From DASQHW01 sp963837155 (GTDB taxonomy: Bacteria; Actinomycetota; Acidimicrobiia; IMCC26256; PALSA-610): DNA of 64,000 nucleotides. The position numbers and the translations under genes were made by a program. The notes below the pieces were generated by a model, which did not search any database, was not told where the DNA came from, and was given only the letters and a program-made list of their open reading frames with translations. The stretch lies in the NCBI GenBank assembly GCA_963837155.1, contig CAWIMB010000003.1, positions 1 through 64,000 of the forward strand, in the 5' to 3' direction. Below, one piece after another: positions 1 to 12,718 of this stretch (position 1 is its first letter; each line of letters begins with the position of its first letter).

Positions 1-640
1 GCGTCACCGAACCAGGCGGCTGCCTCTGCACCGCGCCTGTGGAACGCGTCTTCCAGCGTGTGCTCGTCCCACGCAGTGCGCACGCCAGCACGCCGTCTCC
101 CGTCGCGGCCTTCACCAGCACTGGGTAGCCGAGCCGCTCCACGTCACGCGTGCGCCATCGAGCGTGTCGACGACTTCGCCGCTCCACGGCACGACGTCGA
201 CACCGGCGCGCTCGGCGAGTTGCTTGGCGGCAACTTTGTCGGCCAGGCCGCGAGCGCGTCAGGCGTCGGGCCGATCACCGTGATCCCGAGCACGTCGCAC
301 CGGCACGCGAACGCGGCGTGCTCGGAGAGTCGCCCCATCCGAGCCGGACCGCGTCGACGCCGTGCTCGCACAACCGCGTACGAGCGTGTCGACGTCGAGA
401 GCGTCGGCGCCGTCCGCGCCGCCGCCGGGGACGGCGGCCTTCCCGGGAGCACGTCCGCGGGCACGCATATGGCCTCGTCGGCTTCGCGCACGAACAGTGA
501 CGCCCGGTCGGCGTCAGCGAACACGGCAATCGTCCGGATCGCGGTGGCGCGCTCGTGGTTGTACTCCGCGACGGCGTTGATGCACCGTATGGCGGCGGCG
601 CCCGGTTCACCACTGCGAGCCGAGCGAAGTCAGAACCCAT
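1..640 (-). CDS. Biotin carboxylase (ATP-grasp), N-terminal part, runs off window
   Basis: Reads leftward off the window edge, so only about the first 210 residues are present. Starting at the ATG at 640, the reading gives LAVVNRG, RTIAVFADADRAS, FVREADEAI, VIGPTPDALAAW and YPVLVKAATGDGG, the order seen in the N-terminal and ATP-grasp regions of biotin carboxylase / acyl-CoA carboxylase alpha subunits. These enzymes carboxylate biotin with ATP and bicarbonate to make malonyl-CoA-type extender units. Several frame slips must be bridged, near 600, 400-520, 225 and 150; the first looks like one G missing after AACCGG. It lies 47 bp downstream of the polyketide synthase on the same strand, so it may share its operon and supply its substrate (inference). 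Pyruvate carboxylase is not excluded from this fragment. Confidence 0.75.
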
Positions 641-687
641 CGCACCTCCGGATCTGTTCCGCGGCGGCCGCTCCGCCGACGTCGGGC

Positions 688-3600
688 TTACTGCATCGCC
701 AACTGGAGTGGACGCAAGGCGGCGGCATCCGGCACGTCGGGCAGCGCAATCGTCTCGTACCCATACAGTCGCACGATCACGTGTCCGGCGCCGTCGATCA
801 CCTCGGCGTCGAAGCGCTGTTCCCCGTTCCGTGCACGACTGCGTGGATCGGTCCGCCGTTGCACGGTGCTGCGAGCACCTCGACGCGGTCGATGTGATGC
901 GGCAGCGCCAAGCGACCCTTCGTGCCCAGTTCCCAGATCCCCGCCGTCTGGAAGCACAGCTCGATCAATCGGGGCGCGGCGAACGTCGGCTGCTCGACCG
1001 GCCGATGATCGGGCGGCAGGTTCTCGGCCAACCGCCCGACAGAACCCACCGGCGACCTCCACGCCCGTTCCAGCACCCGGAAGGCGGGGCCGTGGAAGTA
1101 GATGCGGTAGATCGCGTCAGGGTCGGCCGTCACGCCATCACGCATCGCGGGAACCTCGGCGACGGAGACCGCGACGTCGTCCGCGCCAGGCGCACCGACC
1201 CGGTGAAGTGGACGGTCACCTGGGGCTCGTCCTGGTCCGCGAGCTGACGCGTGCCGATCACTTGGCAGTCCGCGATCGCATGATGACCTTCGCGCCGCAC
1301 GGACGCTTCGATGCGCAACGTACGCGGCTCGTTCCGATAGAACTTCAACGGCGCGAGGAACTCGACCTCGTCGACGTCGGTCACACACCAGCCCGGAGCG
1401 CGGGCCGCGCAACCTCGAAGAACGCTTCGATCCCCATCACGCCGGGCAACACGGGAGTGCCGTGGATCGCGTGGTCGTGTAGGAACGGTTGCTCGTTCGG
1501 GTCGAGCGTCGTCTCGACGACGAGCGGGCTCCAGACGCCTGTGCTCACGACGCGACCGATCATCGGCCCGGCATTCGTGATGCTTTTCGTGAAACCGGCG
1601 GCGTCGACCGCCAGCCCGCCGGTGGGGTGACGTTCCACGACGAGCACGCCGAACCCTTGCCCGACGACGATTTCGCCGGGCGTGTCGGCGGCGAGCAGCT
1701 CACGCCGCACCGTCGGTACGCCGGCTTCGGGCGGCAGCATGTCGATCCCCGCCATTTTCATCATCTTGGGAATGGAGCCGCGTGTCGCCATGCCGATCCC
1801 GGCCCACGCCGTCCAGTCGATCGCGACCGCGCGCGTCGACGGGCGAGTGCGCCGGAAGCTGGACGACACCTTGCACAGCAGGTCGTTCGCCGCGCTGTAG
1901 TCGGTCTGACCGCCGTTGCCGAACCGACCGGCGACCGAGCTGAACGCGACCGTCGCGCCGAGCGGCATGTCGCCGATCGCATGCAGCAGGTTGAACCAGC
2001 CGTCGCTCTTGACGTCGAACACGAGATCGAACTCGCGCGGCTCCTTGTCGCGCAGGAGCCGGCTCACGTCGATGCCGGCCGCGTGCACGAGCACGTCGAT
2101 GCGGCCGTGCCGTTGCCGGATCTCGTCGACGACGGCGGTCACCGCGGCCGCGTCGGTCAGATCGACGCTGTGGTAGTACGCGTCGCCGCCGGCACCGCAC
2201 ACCGCGTCGATTGCGTGCTGGGCGGCGTGCAACCGTTCGATCCGCGCCAGCTCCTTTTCGACCATGACCGGCGTCGGACGCTCGCCAGCCGCGCGCATGC
2301 GCTCGATGAGCTCCCGCTTGAGGCCGTCGCGGTCGTCGGCGAACCGGAGGATGTCGGCGTCGTTGGCACCGGGCGCGGGGGTGAGGTCGAGGAGGTGAAA
2401 CGCGCCACCGGACGCCGCCGCGAGGTCGCCCACGATCGCCGACACGATGCCGCCCGCGGCACCGGTCACGACGACCACAGCGTCCTTCGTGAGCACGCCC
2501 GCTCCGGCGTCGGGTGTCGGCGCCGGCTGCTCGTGCAAGCCGATCGTCCACCGTTGCTCGTCGCGACGGCCGATCTCGACGGCGCCGGGATCGCTGATGG
2601 TCTCGGCGACGAGCTGCGCGGCAATCGCCGACGGCGCCGCGTCGGCAGCGACGTCGACCGCCTTCACGAGCACGGTCGTCTGCTCGCCGCGTACGCCTTG
2701 GCGAACCCGGTGACGGCGCCGCCGAGCGGCGCGATCGCGCCGTCATCGTCGTAGCCGTGGAGGCCGCCGAGGCGCGTGCCGGCCACGAGGAACGGCACGT
2801 GGTCGTCGGTCAGGCATCCGCGCACGGTCGTGTACAAGAGCTTGACACGGACGCGGAGCGCTTCTCGCCAGGCCGCGAGATCCATCGCGTCGAGAGGCCC
2901 CTCCGGGTCGAGTGCCGTGAGCCAGTAGACGCCGTCCACGGGTCCGCCGGCGACGAAGCCTGCGAGCGCCGCGCGTGAGGTCGTCGGCCGGCGGTGCGTC
3001 GTCGACGACGAACGTCGCGACACCACGTTTGTGGAGGTGCGCGACGAGCTCGTCGGCGACTCCGCCGCTGTCGGGCATGACGACGACCCGCGTTCCCTCG
3101 CGCAGCTCGACTCCGGTGGGGACGCACGCGTCGATCGGAGGGCGCGGGACCGGGACCGGCACACGCCGCGGAATCGTGTCGGCGGCGTCGAGGCTGCCGA
3201 GCGTTGGGGCGGGTGGACGGGCCGACGCGGTCTCGGGGGCGGTGGCGCCCGTCCGTTCGGTCATGAATGTGATGACGTGGGCGAGGGTGGGGAAGTCGCG
3301 CAGCTTCAGGTTGGGGTCGCGTTCGACGCCGAAGTGTTCGCGGATGGTCGCGAAGAGTTCGGCTTGTTTGACGGTGTCGATGCCGAGGTCGGCTTCGAGG
3401 TCGAGGTCGGCGTCGAGCATGTCGGGCGGGTAGCCGGTCTTGTCGGCGACCAGTGCCAGCACGGTCGCGCGGATCTCGCCGGTGTCGATCGCAGGGGCGG
3501 GTGCGTCGGCGACGGGTGCGTCGGCAACCGGGGCGGTGGCGCCCGCCCGTTCGGTCATGAATGTGATGACGTGGGCGAGGGTGGGGAAGTCGCGCAGCTT

Positions 3601-6600
3601 CAAGTTGGGGTCGCGTTCGACGCCGAAGTGTTCGCGGATGGTCGCGAAGAGTTCGGCTTGTTTGACGGTGTCGATGCCGAGGTCGGCTTCGAGGTCGAGG
3701 TCGGCGTCGAGCATGTCGGGCGGGTAGCCGGTCTTGTCGGCGACCAGTGCCAGCACGGTCGCGCGGATCTCGCCGGTGTCGATCGCAGGGGCGGGTGCGT
3801 CGGCGAAAGGTGCGTCGGCAACCGGGGCGGTGGCGCCCGCCCGTTCGGTCATGAATGTGATGACGTGGGCGAGGGTGGGGAAGTCGCGCAGCTTCAGGTT
3901 GGGGTCGCGTTCGACGCCGAAGTGTTCGCGGATGGTCGCGAAGAGTTCGGCTTGTTTGACGGTGTCGATGCCGAGGTCGGCTTCGAGGTCGAGGTCGGCG
4001 TCGAGCATGTCGGGCGGGTAGCCGGTCTTGTCGGCGACCAGTGCCAGCACGGTCGCGCGGATGTCCTCGGTTTCGGCTGCGAGGACCGGCGCCTCAGCGA
4101 CGGGCTCGGGCGCGGGCTCGACATCAATCGAGGGTGCGTCCGCCACGTCGGTGTCGACGACGCGCAGGCGGCGCTTCCAGACCTCGACCCGGGCGCTCGA
4201 ATGCTTGCCCACACGGTCGAGCCAGGCCTGCCAGCGAGGTCGGTCTTCGATGCGGTAGTCGAACCCGAGGTGATCAGGCGCGTGACGTGCGCCGTCCGGT
4301 GCAGGGACGCGGCGCATCAGCGTCAGGGCGATCTGTGAGCCGAATCCGGCGGCGAGCCGCAGCGCGTACTCCACGCCGTACTCGCCGCCATGGGAGAGCG
4401 TGAGGTCGCCGAGCTCGGGGTCAGGCTCGCGGAAGTTCGCGACCGGCGGGACGAGACCCGTCTCGAGCGCTTTGATCGCCACGACGTCCTCGATACCGGC
4501 GCCCATGGCGTGACCGGTGAAGCCTTTCGTGTTCGCGATGACGATCTGGTCGGCCGCGTCGCCGAACACATGGCGCAACGCGTTGATCTCGGCCGACGCG
4601 CTCCCGCCACGCGCCGGCGTGTACGTCTCGTGCGACACGAATACGGTATGCGGCGCGATGGCGCGACGGTCCACGCCTCGGCCCTCGGCCCGGCGCATGA
4701 GGTCCTCCATCACGCCCTTGATGTGGTCCACATCGAGGCGCGTCCCGTGGAACGCGCTGTTCGCCGTCGCGCTCGCAAGCAGCTCGCAGATCGGGCGGAC
4801 GCCGCGGTCGCGCGCCGCTGCCGCCGACTCGACCACGATCGCGGCCGCGCCCATCCCGAGGATCATCCCGTGCCGGCGCCGGTCGAACGGCAACGCCGCG
4901 TCCTCGACGTCCGCGTCCGTGGCGGCCGCGCCGGTTGAGAGGAATCCGGCGCCCATCCACGACATCAGCTGATCGGACGTCACGTCGTCCGCGGCGACGA
5001 TTACGACGCGCCGGCACCGTCCGGCGCGGATCCAGTCCTCGGCGACGGTGATGGCCTGCGTCGTCGCCGCGCAGGCCGCGTTGACGTGCGTGTTCGGGCC
5101 GCGCGCACCGATGATCTCCGCGAGCTGCGAATGTCCCATCGCGAGCACGCGGAACAAGAACTTGCGGTCGAATTCGAACGGCTCGCGTGCGACCGTGTCA
5201 CGCAGCGCGGCGATCAGACCGTCGACCTTTGTGGCGGCCGCGTCGTCGTCGCGCATCGACGCGCGAACCGCAGTGAGCGTGGCGAGCTGCTCGCGGTGGT
5301 TGCGATCGGTCCAGAACGCTTCGAGGTCGTGCGCGAACACGTCGAGGCCCGGGAACGCGGAGGCGAACACGATTCCCGTGTCGTCTCGCAACTCGTCGGG
5401 CAGCATCCACCGATCGGGGAGCTCGGTCCCGATGCTCGTGGTCTTGTAATGCTGGACGAGCGGAATACCGGCGTCCCGCAGCGCGTCGAACCCAGCTCCG
5501 ATCGCGAGCTTGGTCACGACGTCGAGCGCGGCGGCCCGGTCGGGCTCGACACCGAACTCGTCCACGATGTCGAACGCGCCAGCCCGGCCCGCGAGCTTGA
5601 CGACCTCGTCGGGACTCTCGATGGTCTCGAATACCGGGTCGGCATCGGCCCGCTTGACCAAGCGCGTGATGTGCTTGTCGAGGATCTCGGCCTGCAGGGC
5701 CGAAGGAATCGCACCGATGAACTGCTCGCCGCGCAGGATGCGGGCGATCGCGGTCTCGTCGAACACACGAGCGGTTCCGGGGACGCCGAGCGCGGCGCCG
5801 GTGACCACGACGGGCTCGTCGATCTGCGATGCTGCCCGCGCGCCACCGTCGCCTGTCGCGAGGACGGCGCGCCCGCGTTCCACGAAGTCGTCGAACAGCT
5901 CGCGGACGCTTGCGAGCGCGTCGTCGGATGTCGTGCGCACCGCCGGGCGCTCCTCGTCTCGATAAGCGACGGTCTGTCGCGCAGGCGCGTCGGCAGCCGC
6001 GCCGAGCCCGGCTGCGTAGCAGCCGCAGAGCGCCTGGTTGAACGCGACGACGTCACCCTGCTTCGGATGGTTGGTGAACAGCGCGACGACGTCGTCGTGG
6101 TCGCGTCCGAGGACGTCCTCGGTGAAGCCGTGGAGTGCCTTCTTCGGGCCGACTTCCACGAAGACGCGGGCACCGGCGTCGTACAGCGTGCGCAGGCCCT
6201 TCACGAACTGCACCGGTGACGCGACCTGGCGGCCGAGGATCTCGACCATCTGCGCCGGCGCGTCGTCGCCGGTCGGATAGAACTCGCCGTCGACGTTGGC
6301 AACCAGCGGGATGCGAGGCGCGCGCAACCCGAGCCGAGTGAGGACCTGCCGCAATGGCTCGCTCGCGGGCGCCACGATGCTCGTGTGGAACGCATGGCTG
6401 ACCGGGATGCGCATCGCCGTCATCTCGGCGTCCTCGAAGCGCCGTATGGCCTCCTCGACGGCGCGCGTCGCGCCACCGACGACAGCCTGCGTCATGCTGT
6501 TCACGTTGGCGACGACCACATAGCCGTCGACCGCATCGACGATGCGTTCGATCTCCTTCATCGGGCCGATGACGGCCGCCATCGCGCCGTTGTCTTCGAT

Positions 6601-8789
6601 TTGCAGACTTGCCATCTCGTGGCCGCGGGCGCTCACGGCCTCGAGTGCGTGGCCGAAGTCGATTGCGTCGGCGGCGACCAGCGCGCCGTACTCGCCGAGA
6701 CTGTGCCCCATCACCAGATCGGGCTCCACGCCGTACGCGGCGAGCATGCGGGTGAGCGCGAGGTCGGTGGCGAGCACCGCGGGCTGTGTGATCTCGGTCT
6801 GCTTCAGCTCCTCTTCGAGCTGCGCGACCGCGGCCGGGTCGGATCCGTCGACGAAGATGAACTCACTGAGCGGCCGGCCGAGCAGCGGTGTCATCACGCG
6901 GTCCGCTTCGGCGAAGACGCCGGCGACGAGCGGTTCATGGTCGCGCAGCTCGGCGAGCATGTTGACGTACTGCGAGCCCTGCCCCGTGTAGAGGAACGCC
7001 ACCTTGGGCGGCGCGCCGCGCCCGAGGAACACGCCCTGCGCACGCAAGGCCCGCCACATCGGCGCCGCCTGCTGTGCGAGCGCGGTGCGCGCCTTGGCAG
7101 CCTTCTCCGCGAGCTCGGCCGCGTCGCCGTAGTCGATCGCGATGCGCACCGGTGCCTCGAGATCCGCGGCCGCGGGCCGCGCCGGGTCGGGTGCGTGGCC
7201 CGCTTCCGCGTCGGTGATCACCGCCGCCAGCCGTTGGGCGAGTTCGGCGTCCGACGCGGCCCCGATCACGAGCGCGCCCCGCAACGGCGCCTTCGCCACC
7301 GCGTCGGCGTCGACAGTCGCGGTCGACACTTCGCCGCGACGCGGCGCGAATACCTGGCGCCCCTCCGCGATCGGGCTGGTACTCCTCGAGCACGACGTGG
7401 AAGTTCGTGCCGCCGAACCCGAACGCACTGACACCGGCGCGCCGGGGCTGACCCTCGCGCACTTCCCAGTCGCGCAACTCGGTGTTGACGCGCAGCGGCG
7501 AGCGGGAGAAGTCGATGTTGGGGTTGAGGACGGCCGCGTTGAGGCTGGGCGGCACGACCTTGTGGTGGAGCGCGAGGACGGTCTTGAGCAGCCCGGCCGC
7601 GCCCGCCGCGCCCTTCAAGTGCCCGATGTTTGACTTCACCGACCCGAGCAGGATCGAGCCGGGTGACGCGCCGGCCCCGCCGAACACCTCGCTGAGTGCT
7701 TCGACCTCGACGACGTCGCCGACCTTTGTTGACGTGCCGTGGCCTTCGACGTATGTGGCGGTCGCGGGTGAGAGGCCGCTGCGGCGCCAGGCGCGCTCCA
7801 CGCAGAGCCGCTGACCGACGGGGTTCGGCGCGGTGATGCCCTTCCCCCGGCCGTCGCTCGAGCCGGAGATCCCGCGGACGACCGCGTAGATCCGGTCGCC
7901 GTCGCGTTCGGCGTCGGCGAGCCGCTTCAGCAAGAACACCGCGCCGCCTTCTCCCATCACGAACCCGTCGGCACCGTCGGCGTACGGGCGCGTGCCGGTG
8001 GCGGAGAGTGCACCGATCTTGCAGAACTTCACGAACGTCGACGCGCCCATGTTGCGGTCGATGCCGCCGGTGATCGCAACGTTGTACTCGCCCCGGACGA
8101 GACCTTCGATCGCGGCGCTCATCGCGGCGATCCCGGACGCGCACGCTGCGTCGGTGATGTAGTTCGGCCCGCGCAGGTCGAACACGTTCGCGACGCGGCC
8201 CGCGATGATGTTCGCGAGCTCGCCCGGCATCGTGTCCTCGGTGATGTCCGGGATCCGCGTCGCCATGCGTTCGTGGGCTTCGGCGACGACGGCCTTCCGC
8301 ACGTCGGAGGGGAGCTGCGCGAACGTTGACGACCCCTCGAGGTCACGCGCGAACTCGGGGAAACCCACGCGCATCGCCGAGAGGTAGTGCTTTTCGCCGG
8401 CCATCGCGTTGCCGAGGATGACCGCGGTATTTTCCCGGTCGAGCGGACGTTCGGGCCAGCCGTAGTCGAGCAGCACCGCGCGCGAGGTTCACCGCCCACT
8501 TCTGCCCGTCGTCCATCGAGTCGGCGACGCGCGGCGGGATGGGAAGCTTCCAGCCGAGCGGGTTCCACTCGAAGTCGCGGACCCAGCCGCCGATCTTCGA
8601 GTACGTCTTGTCGAGCCCGCGCGGATCCGGGTCGTAGTAGAGCGCGGGATCCCAACGTTCGGACGAGACGTCGCTGATGCTGTAGCGGCCGCTCGTCACG
8701 TTGTTCCAGAACGTCGCGACGTCGGGCGCGTCGGGCAGGATCGCCGCGACGCCGACGATGGCGGCGGCTCCGTCGAGGTGTTCGTCCAT
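688..8789 (-). CDS. Pfa-like iterative type I polyketide/secondary-lipid synthase, KS-AT-KS-ACPx3-KR-DH
   Basis: About 2,700 residues once slips near 8490, 7395, 2995, 2690, 1390, 1190 and 835 are bridged. Domain order: KS1 (Cys in TDAACASG, ~8142; EGHGTSTKVGD; KSNIGHLKGAAG); AT (GHSLGEYG, ~6701); a second divergent KS2 (Cys in NAACAATTQ, ~5072; SHETYTP; TGHAMGAG), so Cys-His-His is kept; three nearly identical carrier domains (LGIDTVKQAE); KR with TGAAGGI, FSSVAG and YSAAN plus a long helical insert; hot-dog DH with DHAIHGTPVLPG and FHGPAF. KS-MAT-ACPn-KR-DH is the order of PfaA in polyunsaturated fatty acid synthases. The extra KS between AT and ACPs is not canonical, and no PfaD enoyl reductase is in the window. 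Start ATG at 8789. Expected to extend acyl chains from malonyl units in the cytosol, needing a phosphopantetheinyl transferase. The product is unknown. Confidence 0.85.
3237..4067 (-). repeat. Tandem 294-bp repeat encoding three acyl carrier domains
   Basis: Three head-to-tail units with a 294-bp period inside the synthase gene. Units begin near 3237, 3531 and 3825. They differ by only a few bases, for example caggttg versus caagttg in the second unit. Each encodes one carrier domain plus an Ala/Pro-rich linker. Near identity at the DNA level points to recent duplication or continuing gene conversion. Such tandem carrier domains are typical of PfaA-type synthases, where copy number affects yield. 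Short-read assembly could have collapsed or expanded the copy number. Confidence 0.95.
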
Positions 8790-8815
8790 CGCTGGCTCCG
8801 TACTCTCTTGATGTC

Positions 8816-10486
<1,671 letters not shown>

Positions 10487-10615
10487 GAGTGAGTGCCCCC
10501 GTTCGACACGTCGTGGACGGACACCTCAGCGTGACAGGAAGGTGGTGCGTTTCCCAGGGCCGGACGGTGTCGTGTGGGCGGCGTGAGTCCCGGAACGGAC
10601 ATAACGCGGGTCTTT

Positions 10616-11436
10616 TCAGCGCGGGAGTTCGGCGAGGAACGCACGCGTGACGTCCGCGAACGCCTGCGGCTGTTCGACGGGCGGAAAGTGCCCGCAATCG
10701 TCGATGATCTCGAGGCGCGCGCGTGCGAGAGGTCGCCGGCGAGGCGGCGCGCCCACGAGAGATCGGTCGCGACGTCCTGGGCCCCCCAGACGACGAGGGT
10801 CGGCGCCTCGATGTCGCGCAGGCGCGATTCGACGGCACCGAAGTCGAGCGCGTGAGCCTGCTGCCAGAGGCACCGCCGCCGTGCGCGGTCCCGGAAGGCG
10901 TCGCACACCGCGCGGACCTGGGCAGCGGGTGCGAGCTCAGGGTGGGCGAACTGCTCGCGGTACGCGCGCTCGACCGCGCGTCGCGGGACGAGCGGCACGA
11001 CGAAACGGCCGGGCCATGAGGCGAGCAGCCGCGCCTTCGACGGGAGCCGGTACGACCGGTACGCGTTGGTTCCGGTCAGCACCAACGCGCGAACGCGCGC
11101 CGGGACGTGCGCGGCGATGTACATCGCAAGAATGCCGCCGTAGCTGTTGCCGATCAGCACCGTCCGCTCGATTCCAGCCGCGTCGAGGAACCGTTCCACA
11201 TACGACGCTTGCGCAGGCACGGAGTAGTCGCCCCGCGGCTTGCCGGATCGGCCGTGACCCCGAAGGTCGAGTGCGCAAACATGGTGATCCCGCGCCAACA
11301 GCGGCAAGGTCGCCGAGAACGTCGACGAGTCGCCCGGTTCGGGGTGCAACAGCACGATCGACGGCCCCGCGCCCACCTCGAGGGCATGGAGTGCGACACC
11401 GTCGACCGAACGCGTGACCGAGCGCACGTCCGTCAT
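10616..11436 (-). CDS. Alpha/beta hydrolase
   Basis: About 273 residues across one slip near 10715. Start ATG at 11436 gives MTDVRSVTRSVDGVAL. Alpha/beta-hydrolase landmarks are clear: oxyanion LLHPEPGDS, DLRGHGRSGKP, nucleophile elbow GNSYGG, acid VVWGAQD, and, after the slip, the catalytic His in DDCGHFPPVEQP. No signal peptide is seen, so it is likely cytosolic. It is the first gene of the leftward set hydrolase - acyl-CoA dehydrogenase - synthase - carboxylase, with a 129-bp gap to the dehydrogenase. A thioesterase or editing role for the synthase is possible, but the substrate cannot be read from sequence. The 180-bp gap to the divergent KASIII gene should hold promoters for both directions; I could not identify convincing -10/-35 boxes. 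Confidence 0.85.
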
Positions 11437-11616
11437 GGCCACGGCTGCGACGTTACGGATACTCGGACGGTGCGACCAATCCGCTCGCGGACGTTTCGCC
11501 TGCACGCGTACCTCTGACGCACGCGAAGGGGAGCGCGTCACGGGGTCACAGGGTCGTCCGGCCCTGTTCTCACCGCCCACGCGAGACGACGCTGGCCAAG
11601 AGGTTCGGAGGTTTCG

Positions 11617-12718
11617 ATGCACGACGGCTGGCTGTTGATGGAGGCGGGTCGGGACGACGATCGCATGGGGTACGCGGCGCGGTTCGAGAGCCTCGGACGC
11701 CGGCTTCCCCCCGAGCATGTCCCCACCGACGAGTTGATGGCGTCGACCCGTCACCACACCAAGATCGACCTCGAACGTCTTACCGGCATCCACGAGCGCC
11801 GATTTGCCGGCGCCGACGAGGATTCGCTGACGCTCGCCGTCGGTGCCGCGCGCGACTGCCTCGCCCACTCGCGTTATCGGGCCGAGGAGCTCGACGTCGT
11901 GATCCACTGCGGCATCACGAAATACCAGGATCATCTGACTCAGGTTCTCGAGCCGACGATGAGCCAGGCGGTCGCGAGAGCCATCGGTGCGACGCACGCG
12001 ATGACGTTCGACATCTCGAACGCGTGCGCGGGCATGCTGACCGGGACGTTCCTGCTGAACAACTGGATCCGCCGCGGCACCATCCGGTGCGGCATGATCG
12101 TCAGCGGCGAATACATCTCGCAGCTCGCCCACAACGCAGCCGACCATGTTCGAAACATCCTCAGCCGCGAGCTCGCGTCCTTGACCCTCGGCGATGCCGG
12201 TGTCGCCGCGATCCTCGAGCGGGCGACCGCCGGCGAGGGCGGTATCACCGCCGCCGGGTTCACCACGCTCTCGGAGCACAGCCGGTTGTGCCTCGCCTAC
12301 CCGGCCCGGCACGAGCCGGGCGCGCGCATGTTCACACGGCTCGCGCGAGATCCACAAGGTGGCCATTGCCAGCCTCCCTCCGCTGCTCCGTGAAGCGCTC
12401 GACGCGGCAGGACTCGACATCAGCGACGTCGACTACGTCATCCCGCACCAGACGTCGGCACGCGCGATCCGCAAGGGGATGGCCGACGTAGAGGAAGTGC
12501 TGGGAGGATCGCCGAAGCATCCGGCGGTCGTCACGGTCGATCGGTTCGGCAACACCGCGTCGACATCGCACTTCGTCGCGCTCTACGAGTACTTGGAGCA
12601 TCACGAGTTTCAGCGCGGCGAACGGATTGCGCTGATCGCACTGGCCTCGGGACTCGAGATCGGAGTGGTGATCTTCACCGTCGACGATTTGGTGGATGGT
12701 TATGGGAACGACAATTGA
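11617..12718 (+). CDS. Ketoacyl-synthase III-like protein, catalytic member of a pair
   Basis: About 367 residues with one slip near 12345 in a GCGCG tract. The catalytic Cys lies in FDISNACAGM (Cys137); after the slip the His motif VIPHQTSARA and Asn motif RFGNTASTS follow, so the Cys-His-Asn triad of KASIII/thiolase-fold condensing enzymes is complete. Family chemistry is decarboxylative or head-to-head Claisen condensation on an acyl-CoA or acyl-ACP. The start ATG at 11617 has GGAGG six bases upstream. It is divergent from the hydrolase/synthase set and overlaps the next gene by 23 bp. FabH of housekeeping fatty acid synthesis is less likely, because of the paired arrangement and lack of fab neighbours. 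Confidence 0.85.

Noticed and set aside
3237..4067. Possible CRISPR or satellite array
   Set aside because: The 294-bp units encode conserved carrier domains in frame, with no short repeats separated by spacers.
3031..4338. Repetitive plus-strand frame (Gly/Asp/Val-rich repeats) across the ACP region
   Set aside because: It is the antisense reading of the tandem carrier domains; the repeats come from the ACP coding sequence.
11437..12420. N-terminal extension of the alpha/beta hydrolase frame
   Set aside because: The frame runs back over the divergent KASIII gene. The hydrolase fold starts at the ATG at 11436, and the extension has no conserved features.
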